Source of the DNA: Bacteroidales bacterium
Lineage (GTDB): Bacteria; Bacteroidota; Bacteroidia; Bacteroidales; UBA932
DNA: 64,000 bases
Assembly (NCBI GenBank): GCA_017471045.1
Contig: JAFUWZ010000026.1
Coordinates: 1 to 64,000 of the forward strand
Reading direction: 5' to 3'
Position numbers and translations under genes: made by a program. Positions 8,919-17,355 of this stretch are shown here, one piece after another. The first letter of the stretch is position 1. Every line of letters begins with the position of its first letter. The notes beneath the pieces are model-generated. The model ran no database searches and had not been told where the DNA came from. It saw only the letters and a list, made by a program, of their open reading frames with translations.

Positions 8919-10352
8919 ATGAAAAAGATAAGCAATATCTTCATGGCAGGCCTTGTCGCCGCCCTTGCCTTGGCGTCTTGCACGCAGAAGGAGGAGCTGC
9001 GCCCCGATCTGCAGGGCGTGAGCGTCAACGATGCCACAATCAGCCTGATGGTCGGCGAGACGAAGTGCATCGACTTCGTCCTCAATCCGGACAAGGCTCT
9101 GACCGACGGGCTCCTGTGGGTGTCTTCCGACAGTACCGTCGCCGTCGCGAACGGTGGCTGGGTCAGCGCGCTCAAAGACGGCTCTGCCACGATTGCGGTC
9201 CGTACTTCCAGCGAGGAATACGGCAAGGTGACGGTCAAGGTGGACAAATATAAGGTCACCAGCGTGACGCTGGATGCGACGGAAGTTACCCTGATCAACG
9301 GCAATACGATGACCCTTGAAGCCACCGTCAAGCCGGACAACGCCAGTTTCCCGAAGGTGAGCTGGTCTTCCTCCGATCCCACGGTCGCGGAAGTGGACGC
9401 AGCCGGCAAGGTGACTTCCCACAAGGCCGGAACGGTGGTCATCACGGCAACCGGTGACGACGGCATCAGTGCCAGCTGTATCATCCACGTCATCGATGCC
9501 GACGACTTCAACATCAACACCAGTGCGGACGAGGGTTCCATCGCGATCTACGGCGGGGACCAGGTCGAGATCAAGGCTTCGGGCAGCAACTTCCTTTCCT
9601 ACAAGGACGGCGTCGCTTCCTGGACGGAGAATACGACGGGCACGGTCCGTACGGCTTCCCTCGAACTCAGTTCCGGCAGCCGGATCAAGGTGACCCAGGC
9701 CACGGGCAAAGTCGCCGACTTCCTCGGCAAGTACAATTTCACCAGCAAGGTGTTCTCCAAGGACGCAGGCCGCTCGGGTATCACGGCGGGCAATTCCATG
9801 ACCCTGCCGGTCACGTTCGCCACGGCCGGGAATCCGGAGACCTTGAAAGATTCCGACGGCACGATGTATGTGAACCACATCGCCATCCGCGGCTTGCTCG
9901 GCGACGTCGTCGTTGCAGCGACCCTGGCTGCTGACGAGGAAGACGGCGTCAAGCTCGGCCTCTTCGTGGATAGCCGGAAGGCCCAGAAGACGGAAAAGGG
10001 CAAGGCGGGATTTGACTATATCGCCGTCCTGCCGGGCTACGGCGCGTCCTTCATCGGCGCCGCTTACCAGTTCACGCCTTATCCGGTCACGACGGAGTCC
10101 AACTACGCCTGGATCTGGTTCAAAGTCAGCGAGGAGGGCAAGATGCTCCGCTATGCCAACGACAACAAGCAGAAGTTCACTGCATTTGGCACAAACGGTG
10201 CTGCGACGGATTTTTATGCCATTGCTATCAGCCTGGTCCCTTGCAAGACCGAAGAGATCGCTAAGGATCAGCTGGACAGCGCATGGTGGGTCGTTTATCA
10301 GGCCAATCCGAACAACGCGATTGCGGACGGACTGACTTTCCTGAAAGACTAG
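8919..10352 (+). CDS. Surface lipoprotein with two Ig-like (Big_2) domains
   Basis: This 477-residue lipoprotein (lipobox LALASC, Cys21) occupies the position of the surface glycan-binding protein found downstream of susD in many polysaccharide utilisation loci. Residues about 33-108 and 113-192 are two bacterial Ig-like (Big_2) domains; the second shows LINGNTMTLEATVKP and VSWSSSDPTVAEVDAAGKV. The roughly 285-residue C-terminal part is beta-rich and unfamiliar; it is the likely ligand-binding portion by analogy with other operons, which is inference. It ends the operon: a strong intrinsic terminator begins 13 nt after the stop. Confidence 0.8.
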   Translation: MKKISNIFMAGLVAALALASCTQKEELRPDLQGVSVNDATISLMVGETKCIDFVLNPDKALTDGLLWVSSDSTVAVANGGWVSALKDGSATIAVRTSSEEYGKVTVKVDKYKVTSVTLDATEVTLINGNTMTLEATVKPDNASFPKVSWSSSDPTVAEVDAAGKVTSHKAGTVVITATGDDGISASCIIHVIDADDFNINTSADEGSIAIYGGDQVEIKASGSNFLSYKDGVASWTENTTGTVRTASLELSSGSRIKVTQATGKVADFLGKYNFTSKVFSKDAGRSGITAGNSMTLPVTFATAGNPETLKDSDGTMYVNHIAIRGLLGDVVVAATLAADEEDGVKLGLFVDSRKAQKTEKGKAGFDYIAVLPGYGASFIGAAYQFTPYPVTTESNYAWIWFKVSEEGKMLRYANDNKQKFTAFGTNGAATDFYAIAISLVPCKTEEIAKDQLDSAWWVVYQANPNNAIADGLTFLKD

Positions 10353-10364
10353 TCCTGCTTCTTT

Positions 10365-10420
10365 GAGAAAGGGGAGGGAACGGCCCAGACTGCCGTTCCC
10401 TCCCCTTTCTCATTTTTTTT
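10365..10420 (+). terminator. Strong intrinsic terminator of the susCD operon
   Basis: A perfect 20-bp stem (10365-10384 with 10392-10411) and a 7-nt loop are followed by an eight-T run (10413-10420). It separates the susCD operon from the ligase gene. Confidence 0.93.
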
Positions 10421-10421
10421 G

Positions 10422-10429
10422 TATCTTTG
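10422..10429 (+). promoter_or_regulatory. -7 promoter box for the AMP ligase
   Basis: TATCTTTG matches TAnnTTTG and directly follows the terminator. The expected transcription start near 10436 would leave an in-frame ATG at 10438 almost leaderless, so the ATG at 10462 is preferred. Confidence 0.5.
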
Positions 10430-10461
10430 TATGTTTGATGTACAAACCTAAAACCTTTAAT

Positions 10462-11952
10462 ATGTCCAATTATTTCTATGACATGCTCCCGAAGGATGAA
10501 TTCGAAAGGATTCCCTACCTTCCTACGATGGGGCAGTTTGTGGACTGGTTTGCCCGGGAATATGCCGATCTTCCGGCCCTCTCCGACCAGGTCCATACCC
10601 TTACTTACAAGGAGTTGGGTGAGCGGGTCGCCCGCCGCCGCGCTTTTCTCGAGGCCCAGGGCCTTCCGAAAGGCGCCCATGTCGCGATCTTCGACCGCAA
10701 CAGCCAGGATGCCATCGAGTTGTTCCTGGCCGTCACGTCGGCCGGCTATGTCGCGATGAATTTCCCGGCTTCCCTGCCGGAAATGGCGGTTATCGGCTCG
10801 TGCATGAAGTTCGATATCGCCGCGATGTTCGTCCGTGATGAATTTGTTCCGTTGACGGCCAAGCTGCAGGGGGTGAAGGTCTTCCCGACGACCAGCATCG
10901 CCGACGCCGAAGCTCCCGTCACGGTCCCGGATCCGGAGGCGCCGGCCGCCATTTTCTTTACCGGCGGTACCACCGGTACGCCGAAGGGCGCCGTCCTGAG
11001 CCACCGTGCGCTGATGCGCGGCAACTACAACGCCATCTTCAAGCCCGGCAAGGTGATCGGCGTTCACCGCTACATCGCCCTGCTCCCGCTGAGCCATGTG
11101 TTCGGCCTGATCGCGGGCACGATGGGCTGCTTCTACACCGGCAACCTGATCTACACCTGCGAGGATATGAAAGCAACCATCGGACGCCTTCCGGCCCTCA
11201 AGCCGACCGTCCTCGTGATCGTTCCGGGCGTGTGTGACATCCTGGCCGGTATGGTCAAGATGTACGGCCCCGGCTTCCTGGGCGGCGAGCTCCGGATGAT
11301 CATCGCCGGCGCCGCCAACGTGCCGCCGCGCCTCGTGACCATCTTCTCCGGACTGGGCGTCGAGTTCTGTTTCGGCTACGGCCTGACCGAGACCGCCAAC
11401 CTGACCTCCGCCAATGCGGATGCCCTCACGCATCCGACCTCTATCGGCAAGATCTATCCTGGCCAGCAGACGCGCGTCGTGGACGGCGAACTCCAGATCA
11501 AGGGTGACAACGTCTTCTCCGGCTACTACAAAGATCCAGAAAAGACCGCCGAAGCCTTCACGGAGGACGGCTGGTTCCGCACTGGTGACCTGGTCCATTT
11601 CGACGAAGAAGGTTTCCTCTACATCACCGGCCGCATCAAGAACCTGATCGTCCTGTCCAATGGCGAAAACGTCAGCCCCGAGAGCCTTGAGGAGCCTTTC
11701 TACGCCGATCCTTGCGTTCGTGACGCCATGGTCAAGGAGGACGATCTCAACGGCAATCCGGTCATCGCCGTCGAGATCCTGCCCTTCATGCCGGCCTTTG
11801 ACGGCAAGCCTTGGGAGGAGGTCGAGGCCTATATGAATGCGCTGGTAGGGAAGATCAACGCCACCCTGCCGAGCACCCACCAGATCCGCAAAGTCACCGT
11901 GCGCACGGAAGATTTCAAGCGCACGGGCAGCATGAAAGTCGCACGCGTATGA
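10462..11952 (+). CDS. AMP-forming acyl/aryl ligase (ANL superfamily)
   Basis: The 496-residue enzyme is an adenylate-forming ligase that would activate a carboxylic acid with ATP and pass it to a thiol. The P-loop-like A3 motif FFTGGTTGTPKG is at about 165-176; GYGLTETAN (A5), GWFRTGDL (A7) and GRIKNLI (A8) are present, and the C-terminal catalytic Lys region reads RTGSMKVARV. Its stop overlaps the start of an acyl carrier protein gene (ATGA), so the natural acceptor is most likely that carrier's phosphopantetheine arm rather than free CoA. The acid substrate is not predictable. An alternative ATG lies 24 nt upstream. Confidence 0.88.
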   Translation: MSNYFYDMLPKDEFERIPYLPTMGQFVDWFAREYADLPALSDQVHTLTYKELGERVARRRAFLEAQGLPKGAHVAIFDRNSQDAIELFLAVTSAGYVAMNFPASLPEMAVIGSCMKFDIAAMFVRDEFVPLTAKLQGVKVFPTTSIADAEAPVTVPDPEAPAAIFFTGGTTGTPKGAVLSHRALMRGNYNAIFKPGKVIGVHRYIALLPLSHVFGLIAGTMGCFYTGNLIYTCEDMKATIGRLPALKPTVLVIVPGVCDILAGMVKMYGPGFLGGELRMIIAGAANVPPRLVTIFSGLGVEFCFGYGLTETANLTSANADALTHPTSIGKIYPGQQTRVVDGELQIKGDNVFSGYYKDPEKTAEAFTEDGWFRTGDLVHFDEEGFLYITGRIKNLIVLSNGENVSPESLEEPFYADPCVRDAMVKEDDLNGNPVIAVEILPFMPAFDGKPWEEVEAYMNALVGKINATLPSTHQIRKVTVRTEDFKRTGSMKVARV

Positions 11953-12191
11953 CCCGACAAGAAGTCTTCGACGGCCTCAAGGAAGTGATCGCCGTCCTCC
12001 GTCCTGCAACGGACCTTTCCGAAGTCAGTTTCGATACCGAGCTCGTCCGCGGGCTCGGGATTGATTCCCTCTCGATGATCATGCTCTCCCTGGCGACAGA
12101 GGAGAAGTTCCAGATGAGATTCCCCGACGGGGAGGCTGCGCCTACCACCGTCGGGGAAGTCTGTGATGCAGTGCTGAAAGCACTCGCTTAG
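11949..12191 (+). CDS. Acyl carrier protein
   Basis: This 80-residue acidic helical protein is a stand-alone acyl carrier protein. The phosphopantetheine attachment motif GIDSLSM is present with Ser as the modified residue in helix II, and the flanking LVRGLGIDSLS block is typical. Its start overlaps the ligase stop by 4 nt, implying translational coupling and joint function in loading an acyl group. It is distinct from the fatty-acid ACP by context, because no fab genes are nearby. It ends in a 4-nt convergent overlap with the next gene. Confidence 0.9.
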   Translation: MTRQEVFDGLKEVIAVLRPATDLSEVSFDTELVRGLGIDSLSMIMLSLATEEKFQMRFPDGEAAPTTVGEVCDAVLKALA

Positions 12192-13306
12192 ATTTCCTTT
12201 ACATAACTGCGGCGGCGCTGGTACGGTTTCGGGTCGTACCCTGCGAACAGGGACTGCACCTTGTGGTTCTCTTCCAGCTGCGGGTTGAGCAACATCCGCT
12301 TGATTCCCAGGCGGATGTAGTTTTCGTGCAAGTACTTGAACATCAGCAGGGCCGCTCCCTTGGCCTGGTACTCGGGCAGGACGCCGATGAGCAGGGCCTC
12401 GACGGTGTCGTTGTGGCGCAGGGAGCGCAGGATCGGGATCCAGCCGAAAGGCAGGATACGGCCCCGGGCCTTGCGGACGGCGGCCGAGATGTGCGGCATC
12501 GTGACGGTGAAGCCCACCAGCTGGTCCTCGTCATTGACCGCAAAGGCGACGAGGTCCTTGTTGAGGACGGGGACATACTGCCTGACATAGCCGTCGATCT
12601 GCTCTTCGGAGAGCTTGGAGTACTCATACAGCGGGGCGAAGGCGTCGTTGAGGACGTGGAACATCTCCCGGCCGCGGCGGGCCATCTGCTTGAGCGAGCC
12701 GGCCTTGTAGATGTGGACCCCGTAGCGTTTCTCCACGAGTCCGGCCATCTGGAGCACCGGCGGCAGCTCGTCCGGCAGCTCGATGCAACGCTGGGTCCAG
12801 TCCACATCCTTGGTGAAGCCCAGCCGCTCCAAGAACTCGCCGTAATAAGGATAGTTGTAGATGACGGTGAAGGGGCTCTCGTTCTCGAAGTCCTCGACCA
12901 GCAGGCCTTCCCGGTCCATGTCCGTGAAGCCCAGGGGTCCTTTCACTTTCTCGGCGCCCTTGGCCTTGCCCCAGGTGACGACCTGGTCGATGAGGGCCTT
13001 GGCGACCTCGAAGTCTTCGACGAAATCGATCCAGCCGAAGCGGACGGTCCGTTCGTTCCACTTCTTGTTGGCCTTGTGGTTGATGATCGCGGCGACGCGC
13101 CCGACGGTCCTGCCGCCGCGGCGGGCCAGGTACAACTCGCGTTCGCAGAACGACAGGGAGGGGTTGTCGGGGCCCAGGGACTTGAATTCGTCGTCCTCGA
13201 AGGCGGGCACCCATTTATCACAGTCTTTGTACAGATCCAGGGGGAATCGGATGAACTCCTTGAGCATACGGCGTCCCGCGACGGGGACGATTTGCAGGTC
13301 GGTCAT
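12188..13306 (-). CDS. GNAT-like N-acyltransferase family protein
   Basis: The 372-residue protein resembles a conserved bacterial group with a GNAT-type fold, often annotated as hypothetical or GNAT N-acetyltransferase. The C-terminal half carries an acetyl-CoA-binding-like segment (VEALLIGVLPEYQAKGAALL) followed by NPQLEENHKV, which fits the motif A/B region. The N-terminal 180 residues contain GPLGFTDMDREGLLVEDF, characteristic of the group. It is convergent with the ligase-ACP pair and is transcribed from its own -7 box at 13331-13338 (minus). Whether it uses the acyl-ACP made next door is only a suggestion from proximity. Confidence 0.7.
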   Translation of the reverse strand: MTDLQIVPVAGRRMLKEFIRFPLDLYKDCDKWVPAFEDDEFKSLGPDNPSLSFCERELYLARRGGRTVGRVAAIINHKANKKWNERTVRFGWIDFVEDFEVAKALIDQVVTWGKAKGAEKVKGPLGFTDMDREGLLVEDFENESPFTVIYNYPYYGEFLERLGFTKDVDWTQRCIELPDELPPVLQMAGLVEKRYGVHIYKAGSLKQMARRGREMFHVLNDAFAPLYEYSKLSEEQIDGYVRQYVPVLNKDLVAFAVNDEDQLVGFTVTMPHISAAVRKARGRILPFGWIPILRSLRHNDTVEALLIGVLPEYQAKGAALLMFKYLHENYIRLGIKRMLLNPQLEENHKVQSLFAGYDPKPYQRRRSYVKEI

Positions 13307-13330
13307 AGGTTTTCAGAACGTTTGGTCCTG

Positions 13331-13365
13331 CAAAGATAACAAAAAGGAATCATTTCTTATCTTTG
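13331..13365. promoter_or_regulatory. Divergent promoter pair
   Basis: On the minus strand 13338-13331 reads TATCTTTG, serving the GNAT-like gene. On the plus strand 13358-13365 also reads TATCTTTG, 32 nt before the ATG of the outer-membrane protein. Both match TAnnTTTG fully. Confidence 0.5.
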
Positions 13366-13396
13366 GAAAGATTTTGTCGTCAACACGTATTCGCGC

Positions 13397-14254
13397 ATGA
13401 GATCCTTTTGCTTGTCTGCCTTGTTGCTATGCACCTTGCTGCCCGCGGGCCTGCGGGCTGCCACGCCGGTCCGGGTTCCCGATCTGGCGGAGAAATCGCA
13501 AGTAGCTCCGCGCTGGTTCGGCCCCAACGCCTTCCCGGTCCCGGAGATCACGGACGGGCGGGTCCGGGACAGGCTGACCCTGGAAGTGGCCGGCGACTAC
13601 TATCGGGGCCATTTGGCGGCAGGGCAAGATGACACCTACGACCTGTTCCTGCGCGCCTGGATCCCGCTTTTCTCCGACCGGGTCAACCTGACGCTCTGGA
13701 TGCCGGTCGTGGAGTGCTGGCGCTATGATGCATCCGTCCGGGAAGCCCGCCGTATCCTTTCCGACCCTGCCGGGGACCCGGGCTTCGGCTCGGGCGACGT
13801 GTATGTCAGTCTGGACATCCAGTTGCTGAAGGAAGGGGGGCGACGGCCCTCCGTGCTGATCCGTTCGGTGCTCAAGACGGCTTCCGCCAACTGTTTCGGC
13901 TACGCGCGGGATTACGATTCGCCCGGGTATTTCTTTGATGCGACCGTAGGAAAGGGCTGGGGCCCCTTCCGCCTGTCGGCGACGACCGGCTTCCTGTGCT
14001 GGCAGACCGGTACCGGCCGTCAGAACGACGCCGTCCAGTACGGACTGGGCGCTTTCTACGACGGCCGGATCGTGAATCTGGCCGCCCAGTGGGGCGGATA
14101 TGTCGGTTGGGAACGCTGCGGCGACGCCCCGATGTCCCTGCGGGTCCGTCTGGGCTTTGATGCGGGTCGCTTCGAACCCTTCCTCCAGGCCCAGCAAGGC
14201 CTGAACGACTATCCCTTCACCCAGCTGCGCCTCGGCTGCGCCTACCGTTTTTAG
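13397..14254 (+). CDS. Predicted outer-membrane beta-barrel protein
   Basis: The 285-residue protein has a type I signal peptide (cleavage after LRAA) and alternating amphipathic strands throughout, such as RVNLTLWMPVVECWRY and IVNLAAQWGGYVGW, ending in aromatic LRLGCAYRF, the usual C-terminal signature of an outer-membrane barrel. I do not recognise a named family. It stands alone between convergent and opposite-strand genes with its own promoter. It may be a small porin or a structural barrel; no catalytic residues are apparent. Confidence 0.65.
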   Translation: MRSFCLSALLLCTLLPAGLRAATPVRVPDLAEKSQVAPRWFGPNAFPVPEITDGRVRDRLTLEVAGDYYRGHLAAGQDDTYDLFLRAWIPLFSDRVNLTLWMPVVECWRYDASVREARRILSDPAGDPGFGSGDVYVSLDIQLLKEGGRRPSVLIRSVLKTASANCFGYARDYDSPGYFFDATVGKGWGPFRLSATTGFLCWQTGTGRQNDAVQYGLGAFYDGRIVNLAAQWGGYVGWERCGDAPMSLRVRLGFDAGRFEPFLQAQQGLNDYPFTQLRLGCAYRF

Positions 14255-14275
14255 ACGGTGCGGTAGTAGCGATTG

Positions 14276-15229
14276 TCAGACAAAGATCGACTCCGGGACC
14301 TCGCCCGTCCAGCAGAGGGGCTGTTCGGCGCCGAACAGACGCACGACGGTGGAGGCGGTGTTGACGGTGTTGTTGGCTTCCTCGATCGTGAAGCCCTGCT
14401 TGATGCCGGGACCGCGGAGGACCCAGGGGACGATCATCTCTTCGGGGCTGACGCCGCCGTGCCCTTTGGCGATGCCGCCGTGGTCGGTGATGAAGAAGAT
14501 GTGCGTATCCTCATAGAGGCCTTCCGCCTTCAGGAATTCGATCATCCGGCCCACTTGCACATCGCCCTCCTCGATGGACTGGATATACTCGGGCGACATC
14601 CACGCATATTTGTGGCCCATGTGGTCGGTATGGACGTTGTAGAGGAAGACGAACTGCGGATCGTCGCGGTGTTCCCGGATGAACCCCATCGCCCGGTCGT
14701 AGAGGTCGGCGTAATCGGGGTCCTCCGCAAAGAGCGTGTCATCGAAAACCTTCGGGTTGTAGGGGCGGATCAGGGGCTTCCAGTTCCAATAGAAAGCGGT
14801 TTTGATCCCTGGCACCTGGTCCTTGAGGACCTGGAAGGACGAAGGGAAATATCCGTCGGCATCCTTTTCGACGGCTGCGAGCTTGAAGTCGTCCACCTTC
14901 CAGCGGTTGTCCGCCACGCCGTGGATTTCCGGGCCTGCCCCGCACAAGTGGCTCGTGTAGTTGGGCAGCGTCACGGAAGGCATCACGTCGCGCGTGGTGT
15001 AGGACGCGGATCCTTCCCGGATCAAGGCGTCGATGTGGGGCGTATGGGCCTGGGCCAGGCCGTCTACCCGGATCCCGTCGAAGGTCATGATCAGGACCCG
15101 TTTGGCGCGGAAGCGTTTCTTGGGTTTGACCGCCTTGGCTGCAGCGGGCATAGGGTCCAACATCGTCGCGCCTAGGGCCGCACCGGCGGCGAGCGTCGTC
15201 TTGAGGAAGTTTCTTCTGGAAATAGCCAT
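14276..15229 (-). CDS. Tat-exported type I phosphodiesterase/pyrophosphatase
   Basis: The 317-residue enzyme belongs to the alkaline phosphatase superfamily, nucleotide pyrophosphatase/phosphodiesterase branch. The start at 15229 gives a twin-arginine signal (SRRNFLKTTLAAGAALG). The metal site begins at MTFDGIRVDGL, the nucleophile block is MPSVTLPNYTSH (Thr expected), and NVHTDHMGHKY and FFITDHGG supply the remaining metal ligands. At about 320 residues it is short but contains all core motifs. It lies 7 nt downstream of the DUF4886-CE15 gene and is probably co-transcribed, suggesting a periplasmic role in the same degradation process. Substrate is unknown. Confidence 0.85.
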   Translation of the reverse strand: MAISRRNFLKTTLAAGAALGATMLDPMPAAAKAVKPKKRFRAKRVLIMTFDGIRVDGLAQAHTPHIDALIREGSASYTTRDVMPSVTLPNYTSHLCGAGPEIHGVADNRWKVDDFKLAAVEKDADGYFPSSFQVLKDQVPGIKTAFYWNWKPLIRPYNPKVFDDTLFAEDPDYADLYDRAMGFIREHRDDPQFVFLYNVHTDHMGHKYAWMSPEYIQSIEEGDVQVGRMIEFLKAEGLYEDTHIFFITDHGGIAKGHGGVSPEEMIVPWVLRGPGIKQGFTIEEANNTVNTASTVVRLFGAEQPLCWTGEVPESIFV

Positions 15230-15236
15230 GGTTCTC

Positions 15237-17270
15237 TTATCTGTTGAAATGTTTGTCTGCAAAGTCCAGGTAGCGGAGCCAGTCCTCCCGGGTCAGTTCG
15301 TGGGCGCCTTCCCGGATGTGGTACTCCGTCAGGCTGCGGTCCAGGCCGAGGAAGTCATAGACGGCCTGCGCGCCCTGGAAGGCGAGCCGCTCCCCGACGG
15401 GATCGGTCCAGCTGTCGTCTTCCGCGCTGGCCACGTACAGCGGCCGGGGCGCGATCAGGGCGAGGAACTCGTGCTGGTCGAAAGGCAGGGCATCCTCGTG
15501 GTCCACATATTGGAAAAAGTTGCCGCAGAACCAGTGCGGGAAATTGCCCGTGATGAAACGGATCGTCTCGCCGTAGCGGCGCCGTGACAGGGCTGCACCG
15601 CCGCAGCCGCTGTCATTGGAAATGGCCATCGCGAAACGTTCGTCGCGGGCCGCGGCCAGCAGGGCCGTCTTGCCGAGGCGGCTGTGGCCGATGGCGGCGA
15701 CCCGTGCCGCATCCACGTCCGGATCTTCTTCCAGGTAGTCCAGCACCCGGCTCATCCCCCAGGCCCAGGCAGACAGGGTACCCCACTGGTCCGGTTCCGG
15801 GAAGTTCTGCCCTTCGCGGTAAATCAGGGGCGTGACGCCGTTGTCGAAACCGTCGTCAAAATCCGGGTCGATCTCGGCATTGTGGAAGGTCACGAGCCCA
15901 TAGCCGCGGCGTACGATCTCGTCCACCGGCCACCGGGAAGACTGCGTCCCCCGCGGCTGTTCGACATAGATGCCGTAGCCGTCGGAGCGCCAGGGGTCGG
16001 GATAAAGGATCGCCGGATCCGGCTGCACCGTGGCGTTCCCCTCGAAATTGAGCCCCATGAAGACCGGTATCGGCCCTTTCGCCTGCGCGGGCAGGTAGAT
16101 CAGTACCGTGAAATAACACCCGCGCCGCGGGAAGATGATTCGCACCTGCTTGCGGCGGGCGAGCCCGCCCAGGGCGGGGCCTTCCTCCAGCATTTCCCAT
16201 TTCGTTCCTTCCAGCCGGCCCGGCGCCTTGCCGAACATTTCGGTCTCGAAGAGTTCCAGTAGCTCGGGGCGGCGCTGCCCGAACCACTGCGCGGCTGTCT
16301 GCACGGGGCGCCCGTCCTGCATCGTGAGGGCGTCCGGCAGCGTATAGTCCGGCACTTTCGAGGGATCGGTGTTGATATAGTCCGGCTTCCAGTTGCCGTT
16401 GGAGGTATCGAAAGGATTGTCGAAGTCCACCCGCGTCACGGTGAAAGGGTGCCGGCACGCCGCGTGGGCGCATTGCCGGGCGATGGCCGCCCGGCGCCCG
16501 TCCAGGTGCGGCGGCCGGTAGGCGTTACCCACCACCGACGTCCCGTACAGGGCTTCGTACCAGGTGCAGGCGACCAGGTAACGGCCGAACCATTTGTGGA
16601 GATGGTAACCGTCGCGGGTCACGTTCTCGCGGTTGAAGGTATGGCGCGAATTCTGGACGGCGGTCCCGCTCGGGATAAGACCCATCCGGTGCCGTTTCGC
16701 CGCCGTCCCGTAGGCCTGGCACAGGGCCTCATACATCTGCTCCTGCGAGCGGCCGTAGGTGGGGAAATTGTGGTTGGTGGATCCTTCGGCATAGGCCCAG
16801 GTCTGATGCATCATCATCCGGCATCGCCGGGGCGTGCGGGCTTTGACATAGCGCAGCAGCTCCGTCAGATAAGGTTCGTAACTCTCCGCCTGGCCGGACA
16901 GGCCGCTCGACTGGTGGAAGGTGACGACGTCCCATTTCTCGTCGGCGAGCGCCCAGGACATGGACGTCTGCGGCCGCTTGACCAGCACCCCGTCCGGGCC
17001 GGTCTTGTGGTAGGAATAACGGGCCGAGTCGCCCGCGGCGAGCCGCCAGTGCTTCTCCAGGAAACAGCCGCCGATGACCATGTTGCCGATGATGAGGACG
17101 TGCCCGTCCGCTGCAGCGATCTCGTGCAGGTTCTGATCGACGGCATCGACGCTGAAACTGTTGCCGATGGCCAGGACCCGGAGCGTATCCGGGCGGGACG
17201 GGCCGCCATACGCTTCCAAGACGGTGGGAAAAAGCAGGATCAGGGCTGCGAGAAGGAGGGATTTTCGCAT
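15237..17270 (-). CDS. DUF4886 (SGNH-like) and CE15 glucuronoyl esterase fusion
   Basis: This 677-residue secreted protein joins two esterase-like domains. After the signal peptide (1-20), residues about 28-260 are DUF4886, an SGNH-hydrolase-like domain with the Ser block AIGNSFS (34-40) and a DGYHLH block (220-225) that would supply Asp and His. Residues about 290-677 are a carbohydrate esterase family 15 domain: nucleophile motif GHSRLGK with Ser530, NDSGCGGAALSRRRYGE, and a GAHELT block with His657. CE15 enzymes cleave the ester between glucuronic acid of xylan and lignin alcohols. The start was chosen for the signal peptide; a minus-strand -7 box (17299-17292) lies 22 nt before it. Activity of the first domain is uncertain. 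Confidence 0.85.
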   Translation of the reverse strand: MRKSLLLAALILLFPTVLEAYGGPSRPDTLRVLAIGNSFSVDAVDQNLHEIAAADGHVLIIGNMVIGGCFLEKHWRLAAGDSARYSYHKTGPDGVLVKRPQTSMSWALADEKWDVVTFHQSSGLSGQAESYEPYLTELLRYVKARTPRRCRMMMHQTWAYAEGSTNHNFPTYGRSQEQMYEALCQAYGTAAKRHRMGLIPSGTAVQNSRHTFNRENVTRDGYHLHKWFGRYLVACTWYEALYGTSVVGNAYRPPHLDGRRAAIARQCAHAACRHPFTVTRVDFDNPFDTSNGNWKPDYINTDPSKVPDYTLPDALTMQDGRPVQTAAQWFGQRRPELLELFETEMFGKAPGRLEGTKWEMLEEGPALGGLARRKQVRIIFPRRGCYFTVLIYLPAQAKGPIPVFMGLNFEGNATVQPDPAILYPDPWRSDGYGIYVEQPRGTQSSRWPVDEIVRRGYGLVTFHNAEIDPDFDDGFDNGVTPLIYREGQNFPEPDQWGTLSAWAWGMSRVLDYLEEDPDVDAARVAAIGHSRLGKTALLAAARDERFAMAISNDSGCGGAALSRRRYGETIRFITGNFPHWFCGNFFQYVDHEDALPFDQHEFLALIAPRPLYVASAEDDSWTDPVGERLAFQGAQAVYDFLGLDRSLTEYHIREGAHELTREDWLRYLDFADKHFNR

Positions 17271-17291
17271 AAGGGACCTCTTTGGTAAACA

Positions 17292-17328
17292 CAAAAATAA
17301 ATAATTCACCATTAATTCGCTATATTTG
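17292..17328. promoter_or_regulatory. Divergent promoters between esterase and GH3 genes
   Basis: Minus strand 17299-17292 reads TATTTTTG and plus strand 17321-17328 reads TATATTTG. Both match TAnnTTTG, and the boxes are 21 nt apart, so polymerase or a shared regulator at one could affect the other. Confidence 0.5.
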
Positions 17329-17355
17329 AGCATCGCGAATCTACACAATCTGCTT

